From positions 1 to 7,523 of the forward strand of contig JAEOTL010000314.1 in NCBI GenBank assembly GCA_016839845.1: a stretch of DNA of 7,523 nucleotides. The letters are read 5' to 3'. This document shows, in pieces, positions 1 through 5,601 of the stretch (the stretch's first letter is position 1; each line of letters opens with the position of its first letter). The notes below the pieces were generated by a model. It was not told the origin of the DNA. It saw nothing but the letters and a program-made list of their open reading frames with translations, and did not search any database. The position numbers and the translations under genes were made by a program. Source of the DNA: Promethearchaeota archaeon. Its GTDB lineage: Archaea > Asgardarchaeota > Lokiarchaeia > Sigynarchaeales > SOKP01.

Positions 1-130
1 AGGGTGTTTTAAGGATCGAAAAAAAATTTTAGAATTAATTTCTCTTTTTTTCTAATTCTTTACTTTTCATAGTTGCTTCTGCGATATGGGATCAAACGCT
101 AAAATAGCAACAATAGTATCTTTTTCTGTA

Positions 131-148
131 GAAGTAAAAATTTATATA
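131..148 (+). promoter_or_regulatory. Candidate archaeal promoter (TATA box) of the secreted hydrolase gene
   Basis: TTTATATA at 141-148 follows a purine-rich stretch (131-140) that could serve as a BRE. An archaeal start about 25 bases downstream would fall near 168-172 and give a leader of roughly 95-110 bases. The same 8-mer recurs before the small secreted protein at 4670-4677. AT-rich surroundings make chance TATA boxes common, so this rests on the motif and its placement only. Confidence 0.4.
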
Positions 149-219
149 CAACTTTATCAAAAAGTTACTTGTTTCGAAATCTAACAAAAAACTAAACTTC
201 AAAAAAAAAAATTTGAAAA

Positions 220-254
220 ATTGTATTAAAGAATTTCTCTACCTTTAATACAAT
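220..254 (+). repeat. Perfect 12-bp inverted repeat in the leader of the secreted hydrolase gene
   Basis: ATTGTATTAAAG at 220-231 is exactly reverse-complementary to CTTTAATACAAT at 243-254, with an 11-base centre (232-242). It ends 8 bases before the first ATG (263) and just upstream of the GAGG motif at 265-268. It could be a dyad operator for a dimeric regulator or an RNA hairpin next to the ribosome landing site. No T-run follows, so it does not look like a terminator. Confidence 0.65.
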
Positions 255-264
255 CTTAAAAAAT

Positions 265-268
265 GAGG
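265..268 (+). promoter_or_regulatory. Shine-Dalgarno motif that favours the second ATG (278)
   Basis: GAGG at 265-268 sits 9 bases before the ATG at 278. It lies inside the reading frame that would begin at the ATG at 263, which itself has no purine-rich motif before it (only TCTTAAAA). Initiation at 278 gives a conventional signal peptide with a short basic start. The 263 start adds only five residues. Confidence 0.5.
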
Positions 269-277
269 AAAAATATA

Positions 278-3193
278 ATGCAAACTAAAAAATTGAAGAT
301 TTATTTTGTAGTAATAGTCTTAGTTCTGGGGATTTTTGTATTTATAACACCCGCAACTTCTTGGAAATGGTATAATAATCCCAAGAAATCGAAGCTTGTT
401 TCAGAGGATGAGATGTTCGGTTGGATTGAGGAAATATGGGAAATAGGTGATCGAGGCCGGTATGGTTACCGAATGCCAGGAACACAAGCGGATATTGAAT
501 GTGCAGAATATATTTTAGAGAAATTTGATGAGTTTGGATTAGAAAACACATTATTAGAACCTGTACCAATACCTGTTAACTTTCCAGATGTATGGAGTTT
601 AACAACACACATAGGTGAAGTAGATAAATTAATACCTTGTGGTTTTGTTCGTTATGCTAATTTCACACCTCCAGGAGGAATTACTCGTAAAATGGTATAT
701 GTAGGAACGGGCTCAGAAGCAGAGTTCATAGCTGAAGCTGAAAACGGAGGAATTGAAGGTAAAATTGTCGTCGTGGATTTGATTGCTCCAGGTATTCCGA
801 TGGCAGCACTTGACTTATTTGATTTATATACTTACGATCCAGATAATAATTTGGCAGGAGATAAGATTACTGAAAATTGGCCTGTAAATAATATGCCCAG
901 TTCATATGATTTAGCTGCGGAATACGGTGCTGCTGGATTCGTTGGCATTCTTACATTTACCGCTAATGATATTCATCAATATTTGCATGCATATGTAGAT
1001 GGTCAAATTCCAGGAGTTTATATAAGTCCAAATGATGGTGATGATTTGAGGAGTTTACTATTAGATGGAACTCCAGTCGAAGCGACAATAGTTTTGACTG
1101 GCTATGAGGGAATAGGAGAAACCTTCAATGTATATGGATATTTACCTGGAAAATCAGATGAAACTATCATCGTTTATACTCAGCATGATGGATGGGGTAC
1201 AAACGAAGGTTCAGGCGTATCGGTAGTTATGGCTTTAGCTAAATACTTCTCCCAAATTCCTAAATGTAAAAGAGAACGATCGCTAATGTTCCTTATGTTA
1301 GCAAGTCATTTTGGTAAACGACCTCCTTTATTAGATATGTGCCATGAAGTTGCTGCGATACAAGATAAAATTGTAGCTGCTATTAGCGTTGAGATGATCT
1401 CAAAACAATATAAGATTGCAGGGGGAGAATTTGTTGAAACAGGTTTAATCTCTCCAAGAGCGCTATTTGTTTCAGGATTACCAGGATCAGCAAATCAGTA
1501 TTTATTAGATTTTGCTATAGATGCTGTTGTTGAAAACGATCTAGATCGGACATCTATTCAACCTGCTGCTGGAGGTCTCTTTCCACACGCACCAGGAGAA
1601 GGTGGCTTATTTGATATGATAGGAATACCAATTGTGCACCTTATTGCTCACAATGCCCCTCAATTCACTAATATGGATACTCCAGACACAGTCCAAAAAG
1701 ATGCTTTAGTGCCTACAGTTAAAGCATTAAGAGATATCGTCGAAAAAATTGACGATACCCCCGCAGCTTTAGTGAAATGGGAAATGACCATAGAAGATAG
1801 AGGCATAAAAGTATATTCAGAACTGAGAGAAGATGCATGGGAGTTAGAAGTACCTCCATTTGGATCCTATGATAGAATAGGGGTGCGTAGAGTTGTAAAA
1901 GAGGGTATTGAACCAGAGGGTGTAGTATTCATCTTACCAGGAACTTGGAGTAACGGTGAACAATTAACTTCAAATCCACCTGAAGATAAGTGGACTGCAG
2001 ATGAGGATCATAGTTTCGCTCTCTATCTTGCAAATAGAAATTTTGATGTTTATGCAATAGATTATAGAACCCACTTTGTAAACCAATACTTGAATCCTCC
2101 TGATCTTGGCTTTATGGCCTATTGGGGTTGGGACCAGTGGATTAGCGATATAAAAGAAGCAGTAGAATTAGCTAAAGCTATATCTGGGGCTAAGAGAGTT
2201 TATTTAGCAGGTGATAGTTTTGGAGGGAGTGCAACTATGAATTATGCATCGATGTATTGGAAAGAAGATCTCAAAGGCATATTATTACGGGATGGTGGAA
2301 CAGGAACTAAATACCCCGAACGTGTTACTAACTCATTCAACTTAACAGCTGTGATTGCTGGAATGATAGCAACGGGTAGTTGGGCTAATGAAGTAGGAGG
2401 TGCTCCTGGATCAATATTTGTAATGCAATATGCTGATCAAAATCCAACAGCTCCTGCTGAATTTCCACCAGGAACTCCCCTTGAACCTACAATAAATCCT
2501 TATACAAGTTTAGAGTGGACAAATATACAAGAGTGGGCAGCATTTATGATTTATATGGCATGGGGTCCAGGTGTTGTTAGTAATATTTATGGAGGGAAGG
2601 GTGATCCGGCTGTAATGATACACATTGATGCGACTTTTGATAGATATTGGCCTTCAAGATTAAGTCTTGAGAGTGCTGCAATAAGTGACTGGGATAATTG
2701 CCCATATGTAACATTTGATTTTGATGACCATTATAGTGAGATTGATGTTCCAATCCTTGCTTTTACAAGTGAGTTGATGGGATTAGCTTATTGGGGTCCA
2801 TTCAGAAGCGGTACTGCTAATCCAGATTTCACAGGAATATATCTTTGGGAATATGGTCACTTGGATGTGTACTCTGGTGAATATTCAGCAGAACAAGTGA
2901 GTCAACCAACCTACCAGTGGTTAATGAGTCATAGAATGCTTGTTGGGTTTGGTAGAGCCGGATCTTCCAGAAGGTGTGGTTATGAAGCTGCGATCTATAT
3001 TAATGCTACTACAATCGAACTTAGAATTGAGGAACAACGCATCTCATGGGATATTTACTATCACCGTATTTTCACATGGAACGAGAAGTACAAAGGAATG
3101 AATATTTGTGGTAAGATCACAGTTCATATTTCGAAAAAAGGATTCGCTTTTGCAAGTGGTCGTAAAGTCTTCTTTATGGGAATTAAAGTATAA
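278..3193 (+). CDS. Secreted M28-like (pseudo)peptidase with PA domain fused to an alpha/beta hydrolase
   Basis: This is an exported multidomain protein. Residues are counted from the in-frame ATG at 263; the ATG at 278 (Met6) is preferred because of its Shine-Dalgarno motif. A basic stretch and hydrophobic segment (12-29) with a plausible cleavage site after Ser33 form a signal peptide or anchor. Residues 48-98 look like the M28 N-terminal segment (RMPGTQADIECAEYI). Residues 110-280 contain PA-domain hallmarks (GGIEGKIVVVDL, EYGAAGFVGI, IPGVYISPNDG). Residues 285-497 follow the M28 fold, but the usual metal-ligand positions are changed: QHDGW (307-311) for HxDxW, NEGSG (314-318) for D-x-GSG, ASHF (347-350) for the EE pair, and FTNMDT (468-473) without the final His. 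Residues 540-895 are an alpha/beta hydrolase with the GDSFGG elbow (650-655, Ser652) and GHLDVY (His866); Glu837 is a possible acid. Residues 897-976 are a beta-rich tail of unknown type. Inference: a cell-surface or secreted serine hydrolase whose M28 half has a binding or structural role. The substrate is unknown. Confidence 0.85.
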   Translation: MQTKKLKIYFVVIVLVLGIFVFITPATSWKWYNNPKKSKLVSEDEMFGWIEEIWEIGDRGRYGYRMPGTQADIECAEYILEKFDEFGLENTLLEPVPIPVNFPDVWSLTTHIGEVDKLIPCGFVRYANFTPPGGITRKMVYVGTGSEAEFIAEAENGGIEGKIVVVDLIAPGIPMAALDLFDLYTYDPDNNLAGDKITENWPVNNMPSSYDLAAEYGAAGFVGILTFTANDIHQYLHAYVDGQIPGVYISPNDGDDLRSLLLDGTPVEATIVLTGYEGIGETFNVYGYLPGKSDETIIVYTQHDGWGTNEGSGVSVVMALAKYFSQIPKCKRERSLMFLMLASHFGKRPPLLDMCHEVAAIQDKIVAAISVEMISKQYKIAGGEFVETGLISPRALFVSGLPGSANQYLLDFAIDAVVENDLDRTSIQPAAGGLFPHAPGEGGLFDMIGIPIVHLIAHNAPQFTNMDTPDTVQKDALVPTVKALRDIVEKIDDTPAALVKWEMTIEDRGIKVYSELREDAWELEVPPFGSYDRIGVRRVVKEGIEPEGVVFILPGTWSNGEQLTSNPPEDKWTADEDHSFALYLANRNFDVYAIDYRTHFVNQYLNPPDLGFMAYWGWDQWISDIKEAVELAKAISGAKRVYLAGDSFGGSATMNYASMYWKEDLKGILLRDGGTGTKYPERVTNSFNLTAVIAGMIATGSWANEVGGAPGSIFVMQYADQNPTAPAEFPPGTPLEPTINPYTSLEWTNIQEWAAFMIYMAWGPGVVSNIYGGKGDPAVMIHIDATFDRYWPSRLSLESAAISDWDNCPYVTFDFDDHYSEIDVPILAFTSELMGLAYWGPFRSGTANPDFTGIYLWEYGHLDVYSGEYSAEQVSQPTYQWLMSHRMLVGFGRAGSSRRCGYEAAIYINATTIELRIEEQRISWDIYYHRIFTWNEKYKGMNICGKITVHISKKGFAFASGRKVFFMGIKV

Positions 3194-3195
3194 AG

Positions 3196-3240
3196 GAAGG
3201 TAAATTAACCTTCTTAAACAATATTTAAATTTTTTTTTTT
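3196..3240 (+). terminator. Stem-loop plus T-run after the secreted hydrolase gene
   Basis: GAAGGT (3196-3201) pairs with ACCTTC (3208-3213) around a 6-base loop, starting two bases after the stop codon. An 11-T run follows at 3230-3240. Archaeal termination mainly needs the oligo-T, so the T-run is the stronger part. The gap of 16 bases between stem and T-run is longer than in a bacterial intrinsic terminator. The rest of 3241-3340 shows nothing clear. Confidence 0.55.
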
Positions 3241-3340
3241 ATTTTTACCTACTATTCATTACTTTTGATAAAAGAGATAGATAAACCTAATTTAGTGGAG
3301 CATTTTATCGTATTAATTTTCAAGATAATTGCTTAAAATT

Positions 3341-3688
3341 TCAATGAGTATCATCAAGCTCTCGTTTTCTTTTCTCTAGTAAATCCCGTAGTTCGTTCAT
3401 TACTTCTCTCTTTGCTTCAGCAGGATTAACTTTTCTAGATGGAACTGGACTAGATTGAGATTTAATGGAACTTTCTTGAATTTCTGCAATTTTTTTTACT
3501 AGTATCTTAATCTGCGCTTCCAGTGAATTTATTTGTGTCTGGATTGAGTCGAGTCTGGTGTCTATTTTTTCTGGCATCTCCATAAATAAGTGGACCATAT
3601 TTTCAAAGCTCTCAATAGATTGTTTCACTTTTTCTTCAAAAGGAGTTTTACCTATTTTCTCAAAAATATTCAAAAATTCTTCTGTCAT
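3341..3688 (-). CDS. Small coiled-coil protein, HSBP1/CCDC53-like pattern (tentative)
   Basis: A 115-residue, charged, Cys-free soluble protein with no signal peptide. Residues 24-73 form a long heptad-like helix with hydrophobic positions I25, F28, L34, I42, L46, I49, I53, L56, I60 and L63. A Pro/Ser-rich linker (78-90) precedes a second basic amphipathic helix (89-112, EVMNELRDLLEKRKREL). The segment IDTRLDSIQTQINSLE (42-57) resembles the trimeric coiled-coil pattern of eukaryotic HSBP1 and the WASH-complex subunit CCDC53, which repeat R-I-D-x-x around a L-E pair. Coiled coils converge easily, so this is a lead and not an assignment. The start has a weak motif (GTAGGT, 3695-3700 on the minus strand) and no upstream alternative was evident. 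It lies 130 bases downstream of the winged-helix gene on the same strand, probably with its own promoter. It is presumably a self-associating adaptor or scaffold; its function is unknown. Confidence 0.7.
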   Translation of the reverse strand: MTEEFLNIFEKIGKTPFEEKVKQSIESFENMVHLFMEMPEKIDTRLDSIQTQINSLEAQIKILVKKIAEIQESSIKSQSSPVPSRKVNPAEAKREVMNELRDLLEKRKRELDDTH

Positions 3689-3750
3689 TTTTTAACCTAC
3701 TTAATTTTATTTAATTGGAAATAACTGGGTAATTAATAGTAAAGACGAGT

Positions 3751-3764
3751 ATATATTTATATGC
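3751..3764 (-). promoter_or_regulatory. Possible TATA box of the coiled-coil gene
   Basis: Read on the minus strand, this stretch is GCATATAAATATAT. A start about 25 bases downstream would be near 3727 and leave a leader of about 40 bases before the ATG at 3688. The AT-rich background keeps confidence low. Confidence 0.3.
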
Positions 3765-3766
3765 TG

Positions 3767-3802
3767 TCGAATTAATACGTGAAATGTGTAATGATCGAAT
3801 TA
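3767..3802. repeat. Direct repeat of TCGAATTA between the regulator and coiled-coil genes
   Basis: TCGAATTA occurs at 3767-3774 and again at 3795-3802, 28 bases apart, directly upstream of the presumed TATA box of the coiled-coil gene. The CG inside the motif makes it a little less likely to be chance in this AT-rich DNA. It could be a pair of regulator half-sites, but two copies of 8 bases is thin evidence. Confidence 0.3.
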
Positions 3803-3818
3803 TCTTATTTCTAATTTT

Positions 3819-4523
3819 TTATTCATTTTTTTGAAGTGCTTTTTCTTTCAATTCAAATATAGCTTTTAGCGGTAATGAAAAATCGAAATAAATGAATGCA
3901 CTATTTGTATCCAATTCATGTTCTCTGGCGAGTTTTTCTAACTTTAACATATATTCTAGACGTATATCAAAAAATTTTTCATAGCATTCTTCATCTAAGT
4001 ATATAAGATTAAACCAAGGTCGTGTTTTAGTTAACCAATACTTAGCATATATATGTTTAGCCTTTTCAATGTCGTCCAAATTATCTTTCAAATCATTTAA
4101 TAAAGGATTTAAATAATCGAGTAATTTTTTGCCATTATAAATTGCCTTCTGATAATTCGCAATTTCACGTTCATAGAATTTTAGAAGTTTTTGGGGATCG
4201 TTTGAAGAAAGTATATCTTTAAAATCTGGCACCTCCTCCTTAACTTCAGGATTTATACGATAAAATTTTGCAGGAATCTTTCCTTCTTTTAATAATTTTT
4301 CTTTCCTTGAGAGTACGAGTCCATCTTCCTCCATTCTTCTTAAAACTCTTGATAGAGTAGATTTATTTCTCTTTGTTAACTTTGCTAAGTCAGATACATT
4401 TTTTTCATAATAAATTTGTAGAATCATCCAAATATCATACCGTAAGGGGTGACTGTCTATTAATTCTTCCCAAGTTTCTTCTGTACTCGGAAAAAAAGTT
4501 TTAATTTCTTTTCTTATTGACAT
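3819..4523 (-). CDS. Winged-helix (ArsR/TrmB-like) transcriptional regulator
   Basis: A 234-residue cytoplasmic DNA-binding protein. Residues 26-92 form a winged helix-turn-helix. LRYDIWMIL begins helix 1, NVSDLAKLTKRNKSTLSRVL (42-61) holds the two HTH helices with the recognition helix near 53-63, and MEEDGLVLSRKE plus PAKFYRINPE form the wing. LRYDIW and the K/R-x-T-LSRxLRxMEEDGLV pattern are typical of archaeal ArsR- and TrmB-type regulators. Residues 105-234 are mostly helical and charged, rich in aromatics (KYWLTKTRPWFNLIYLDEE, 161-179), and lack a recognised ligand domain. They may dimerise or sense a signal. The start is supported by AGGATG (4532-4537 on the minus strand) 8 bases before the ATG. 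The gene is divergent from the small secreted protein, and the shared 281-bp region carries a palindrome array that is a natural target for this protein (inference). No Cys metal-sensing motif is visible. Confidence 0.8.
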   Translation of the reverse strand: MSIRKEIKTFFPSTEETWEELIDSHPLRYDIWMILQIYYEKNVSDLAKLTKRNKSTLSRVLRRMEEDGLVLSRKEKLLKEGKIPAKFYRINPEVKEEVPDFKDILSSNDPQKLLKFYEREIANYQKAIYNGKKLLDYLNPLLNDLKDNLDDIEKAKHIYAKYWLTKTRPWFNLIYLDEECYEKFFDIRLEYMLKLEKLAREHELDTNSAFIYFDFSLPLKAIFELKEKALQKNE

Positions 4524-4545
4524 TGTTTACACATCCTTTATCCGA

Positions 4546-4567
4546 TTTTTCTTTTTCTTTTTCTTTT
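4546..4567 (-). repeat. Polypurine tract (GAAAAA repeats) before the regulator gene
   Basis: On the plus strand this is a T-rich tract with a C every sixth base (three units of CTTTTT type). On the minus strand it reads as AAAAAG repeats just upstream of the Shine-Dalgarno motif of the winged-helix gene. It may lie in the leader or core promoter. It is a slippage-prone simple repeat with no firm function. Confidence 0.45.
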
Positions 4568-4669
4568 ATTAATAAAAATATTCATGTTCCTAAATAATTA
4601 ACTGTACGGTCTTATATTTACTTCTTTATTATAATATAGTTATTAATAGATATATATTTGATCATAAGA

Positions 4670-4678
4670 TTTATATAT
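4670..4678 (+). promoter_or_regulatory. Candidate TATA box for the small secreted protein gene
   Basis: TTTATATAT lies just upstream of the first palindrome. A start about 25 bases downstream (near 4698-4702) would fall inside that palindrome (4684-4709), the arrangement expected for repression at the initiation site, and would leave a leader of about 105 bases. A second A/T box at 4754-4762 (TTTTAAAAA) closer to the gene is an alternative and would place the array upstream of the promoter instead. Confidence 0.4.
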
Positions 4679-4683
4679 GGATC

Positions 4684-4754
4684 GTTGCATATTTCTTAAT
4701 TAATGCAACTAACCCGTTGCATATTATTAAATTAATGCAACGAATCAATTGCAT
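4684..4754. promoter_or_regulatory. Operator-like palindrome array, TTGCAT/ATGCAA half-sites with 32-bp period
   Basis: Two 26-bp palindromes (4684-4709 and 4716-4741) have identical 7-bp arms, GTTGCAT and ATGCAAC, around 12-base centres that differ in sequence. A third left arm, ATTGCAT, stands at 4748-4754. Left arms start at 4684, 4716 and 4748, so the period is exactly 32 bp, about three DNA turns. Between palindromes the facing arms form ATGCAAC-N6-GTTGCAT. The five half-sites alternate in orientation. The strict spacing with conserved arms and free centres is what cooperative binding of a dimeric regulator would select. The divergent winged-helix protein is the obvious candidate. Confidence 0.75.
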
Positions 4755-4804
4755 TTTAAAAAAATTTGATAAAAAGTTAAAAAAAAATAAAGGTATGAAA
4801 AAAA

Positions 4805-5431
4805 ATGAAAAAAACAAAAATACTTCTACTGGTAACATTGGGAATATGTATTATTAGCTTTATGCCAGCAGTAGTAGGAAAAGCAGATGTTAGACCAATT
4901 TCGGCCTTTACTGACACTAACGATGAAACAGGTGTAGTAGCATGGGTGGACTCCGAATATAATTTAATCCTTTTCCCTCATGGATTATGGTATGACCCAG
5001 AAAACATCACGAATTGTGAACACTCTGGTTCTGTACTCGTGAAAGACTTGAAAGATGGACGAATTTTGTATAAAGTGAATTTGCATGTAAAAGGTGCATT
5101 GATGTTGATTGCTTATTATGAAAATGAAAGTCAAATATTTGTAGGAAAAATGGATTATTCTTTCATAACAACCTTAATTGTTTATGGAGATGTTGATGAT
5201 CCAGTACCAAATCTTATTGATGTATGGTTTTTAGGTGGTGGCGAAAGTCCATTTCAGCATATAACGGGGAGTGGTACGGGGATATTTGTAGATGATGCTG
5301 CAGCAATTGCACGAGGGTTCGCTCCTGGAGCTACTGCGAAGGTAAAATTGAACCAAGTTGGTATTACTAAACCAGAGGGACACCCAATTTATCCCGGAAT
5401 ATGGCCTGTAGAATTAATCTTTTTCCACTAA
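4805..5431 (+). CDS. Small secreted protein of unknown function
   Basis: A 208-residue protein not matched to any known family. Residues 1-25 are a clear Sec signal peptide: KKTK, a hydrophobic core ILLLVTLGICIISFM, and a likely cleavage near Gly25 after AVV. The mature part of about 183 residues looks beta-rich, with alternating strands (NLILFPHG, GSVLVKDL, ALMLIAYYE, TTLIVYGDV, NLIDVWFLGGG). It includes a Gly-rich ITGSGTGIF turn (153-161) vaguely like allene-oxide-cyclase/dirigent-type barrels; that likeness is weak. One Cys (71) remains after signal removal, so there is no internal disulfide, and there are N-glycosylation sequons at Asn67 (NIT) and Asn107 (NES). No transmembrane helix or lipobox anchor is evident, so it is probably released or held by partners. 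AAAGGT (4789-4794) 10 bases before the ATG supports the start. The divergent regulator and the palindrome array suggest tightly controlled expression. Confidence 0.75.
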   Translation: MKKTKILLLVTLGICIISFMPAVVGKADVRPISAFTDTNDETGVVAWVDSEYNLILFPHGLWYDPENITNCEHSGSVLVKDLKDGRILYKVNLHVKGALMLIAYYENESQIFVGKMDYSFITTLIVYGDVDDPVPNLIDVWFLGGGESPFQHITGSGTGIFVDDAAAIARGFAPGATAKVKLNQVGITKPEGHPIYPGIWPVELIFFH

Positions 5432-5486
5432 AAAAGTCAAAAACAAGTGTTATAGCAAATAAAAGGAAATAAATTGTCTTAATTAA

Positions 5487-5580
5487 AAATATAGAAAGAG
5501 AAAGGAATTTGTTTAGATAAATGGCTTCTCGAATAACCACACCTGAACCAATATTCCTCTATTCTATATTTCTTTTTTTT
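5487..5580. terminator. Long imperfect hairpin with T-run between convergent genes
   Basis: AAATATAGAA (5487-5496) pairs perfectly with TTCTATATTT (5562-5571). The stem continues inward with AGAG/CTCT (5497-5500/5557-5560, one bulged A), GAAT/ATTC (5505-5508/5553-5556) and GTTTAG/CTGAAC (5511-5516/5543-5548, one G-U pair). A T-run follows at 5573-5580 on the plus strand. It lies between the stop codons of the small secreted protein and the helical-repeat protein, so a terminator for the plus-strand gene, perhaps bidirectional, is the simplest reading. The structure is longer than termination requires, so a processed 3' RNA is possible. Confidence 0.5.
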
Positions 5581-5601
5581 TATTTTTATATTTGTAGAAA
5601 T

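Noticed and set aside
1..12. Possible last codons of an upstream plus-strand gene (AGG GTG TTT TAA)
   Set aside because: Three codons and a stop are too little to support a gene. A T-rich stretch at 43-60 could be its terminator, but that is guesswork.
31..59. Inverted repeat AGAATTA / TAATTCT around a T-rich loop
   Set aside because: The arms are 7 bases of AT-rich sequence with a 15-base loop, which occurs readily by chance here.
198..217. TTCAAA / TTTGAA dyad around an A-run
   Set aside because: The 6-base arms flank a homopolymer in AT-rich DNA, so it carries no weight beside the perfect 12-bp dyad that follows.
342..569. A 75-residue open frame on the minus strand
   Set aside because: It lies wholly inside the signal-peptide and M28 N-terminal part of the secreted hydrolase gene, has no ribosome-binding motif, and its product looks like out-of-frame translation.
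4684..4754. CRISPR-like array
   Set aside because: The repeats are palindromes with divergent centres and only 6-base gaps. There are just two full copies and no cas genes, so operator sites fit better.
5487..5580. tRNA or other classical RNA gene
   Set aside because: The region folds into one long hairpin but lacks the T-arm GTTCRANNC box and a cloverleaf.
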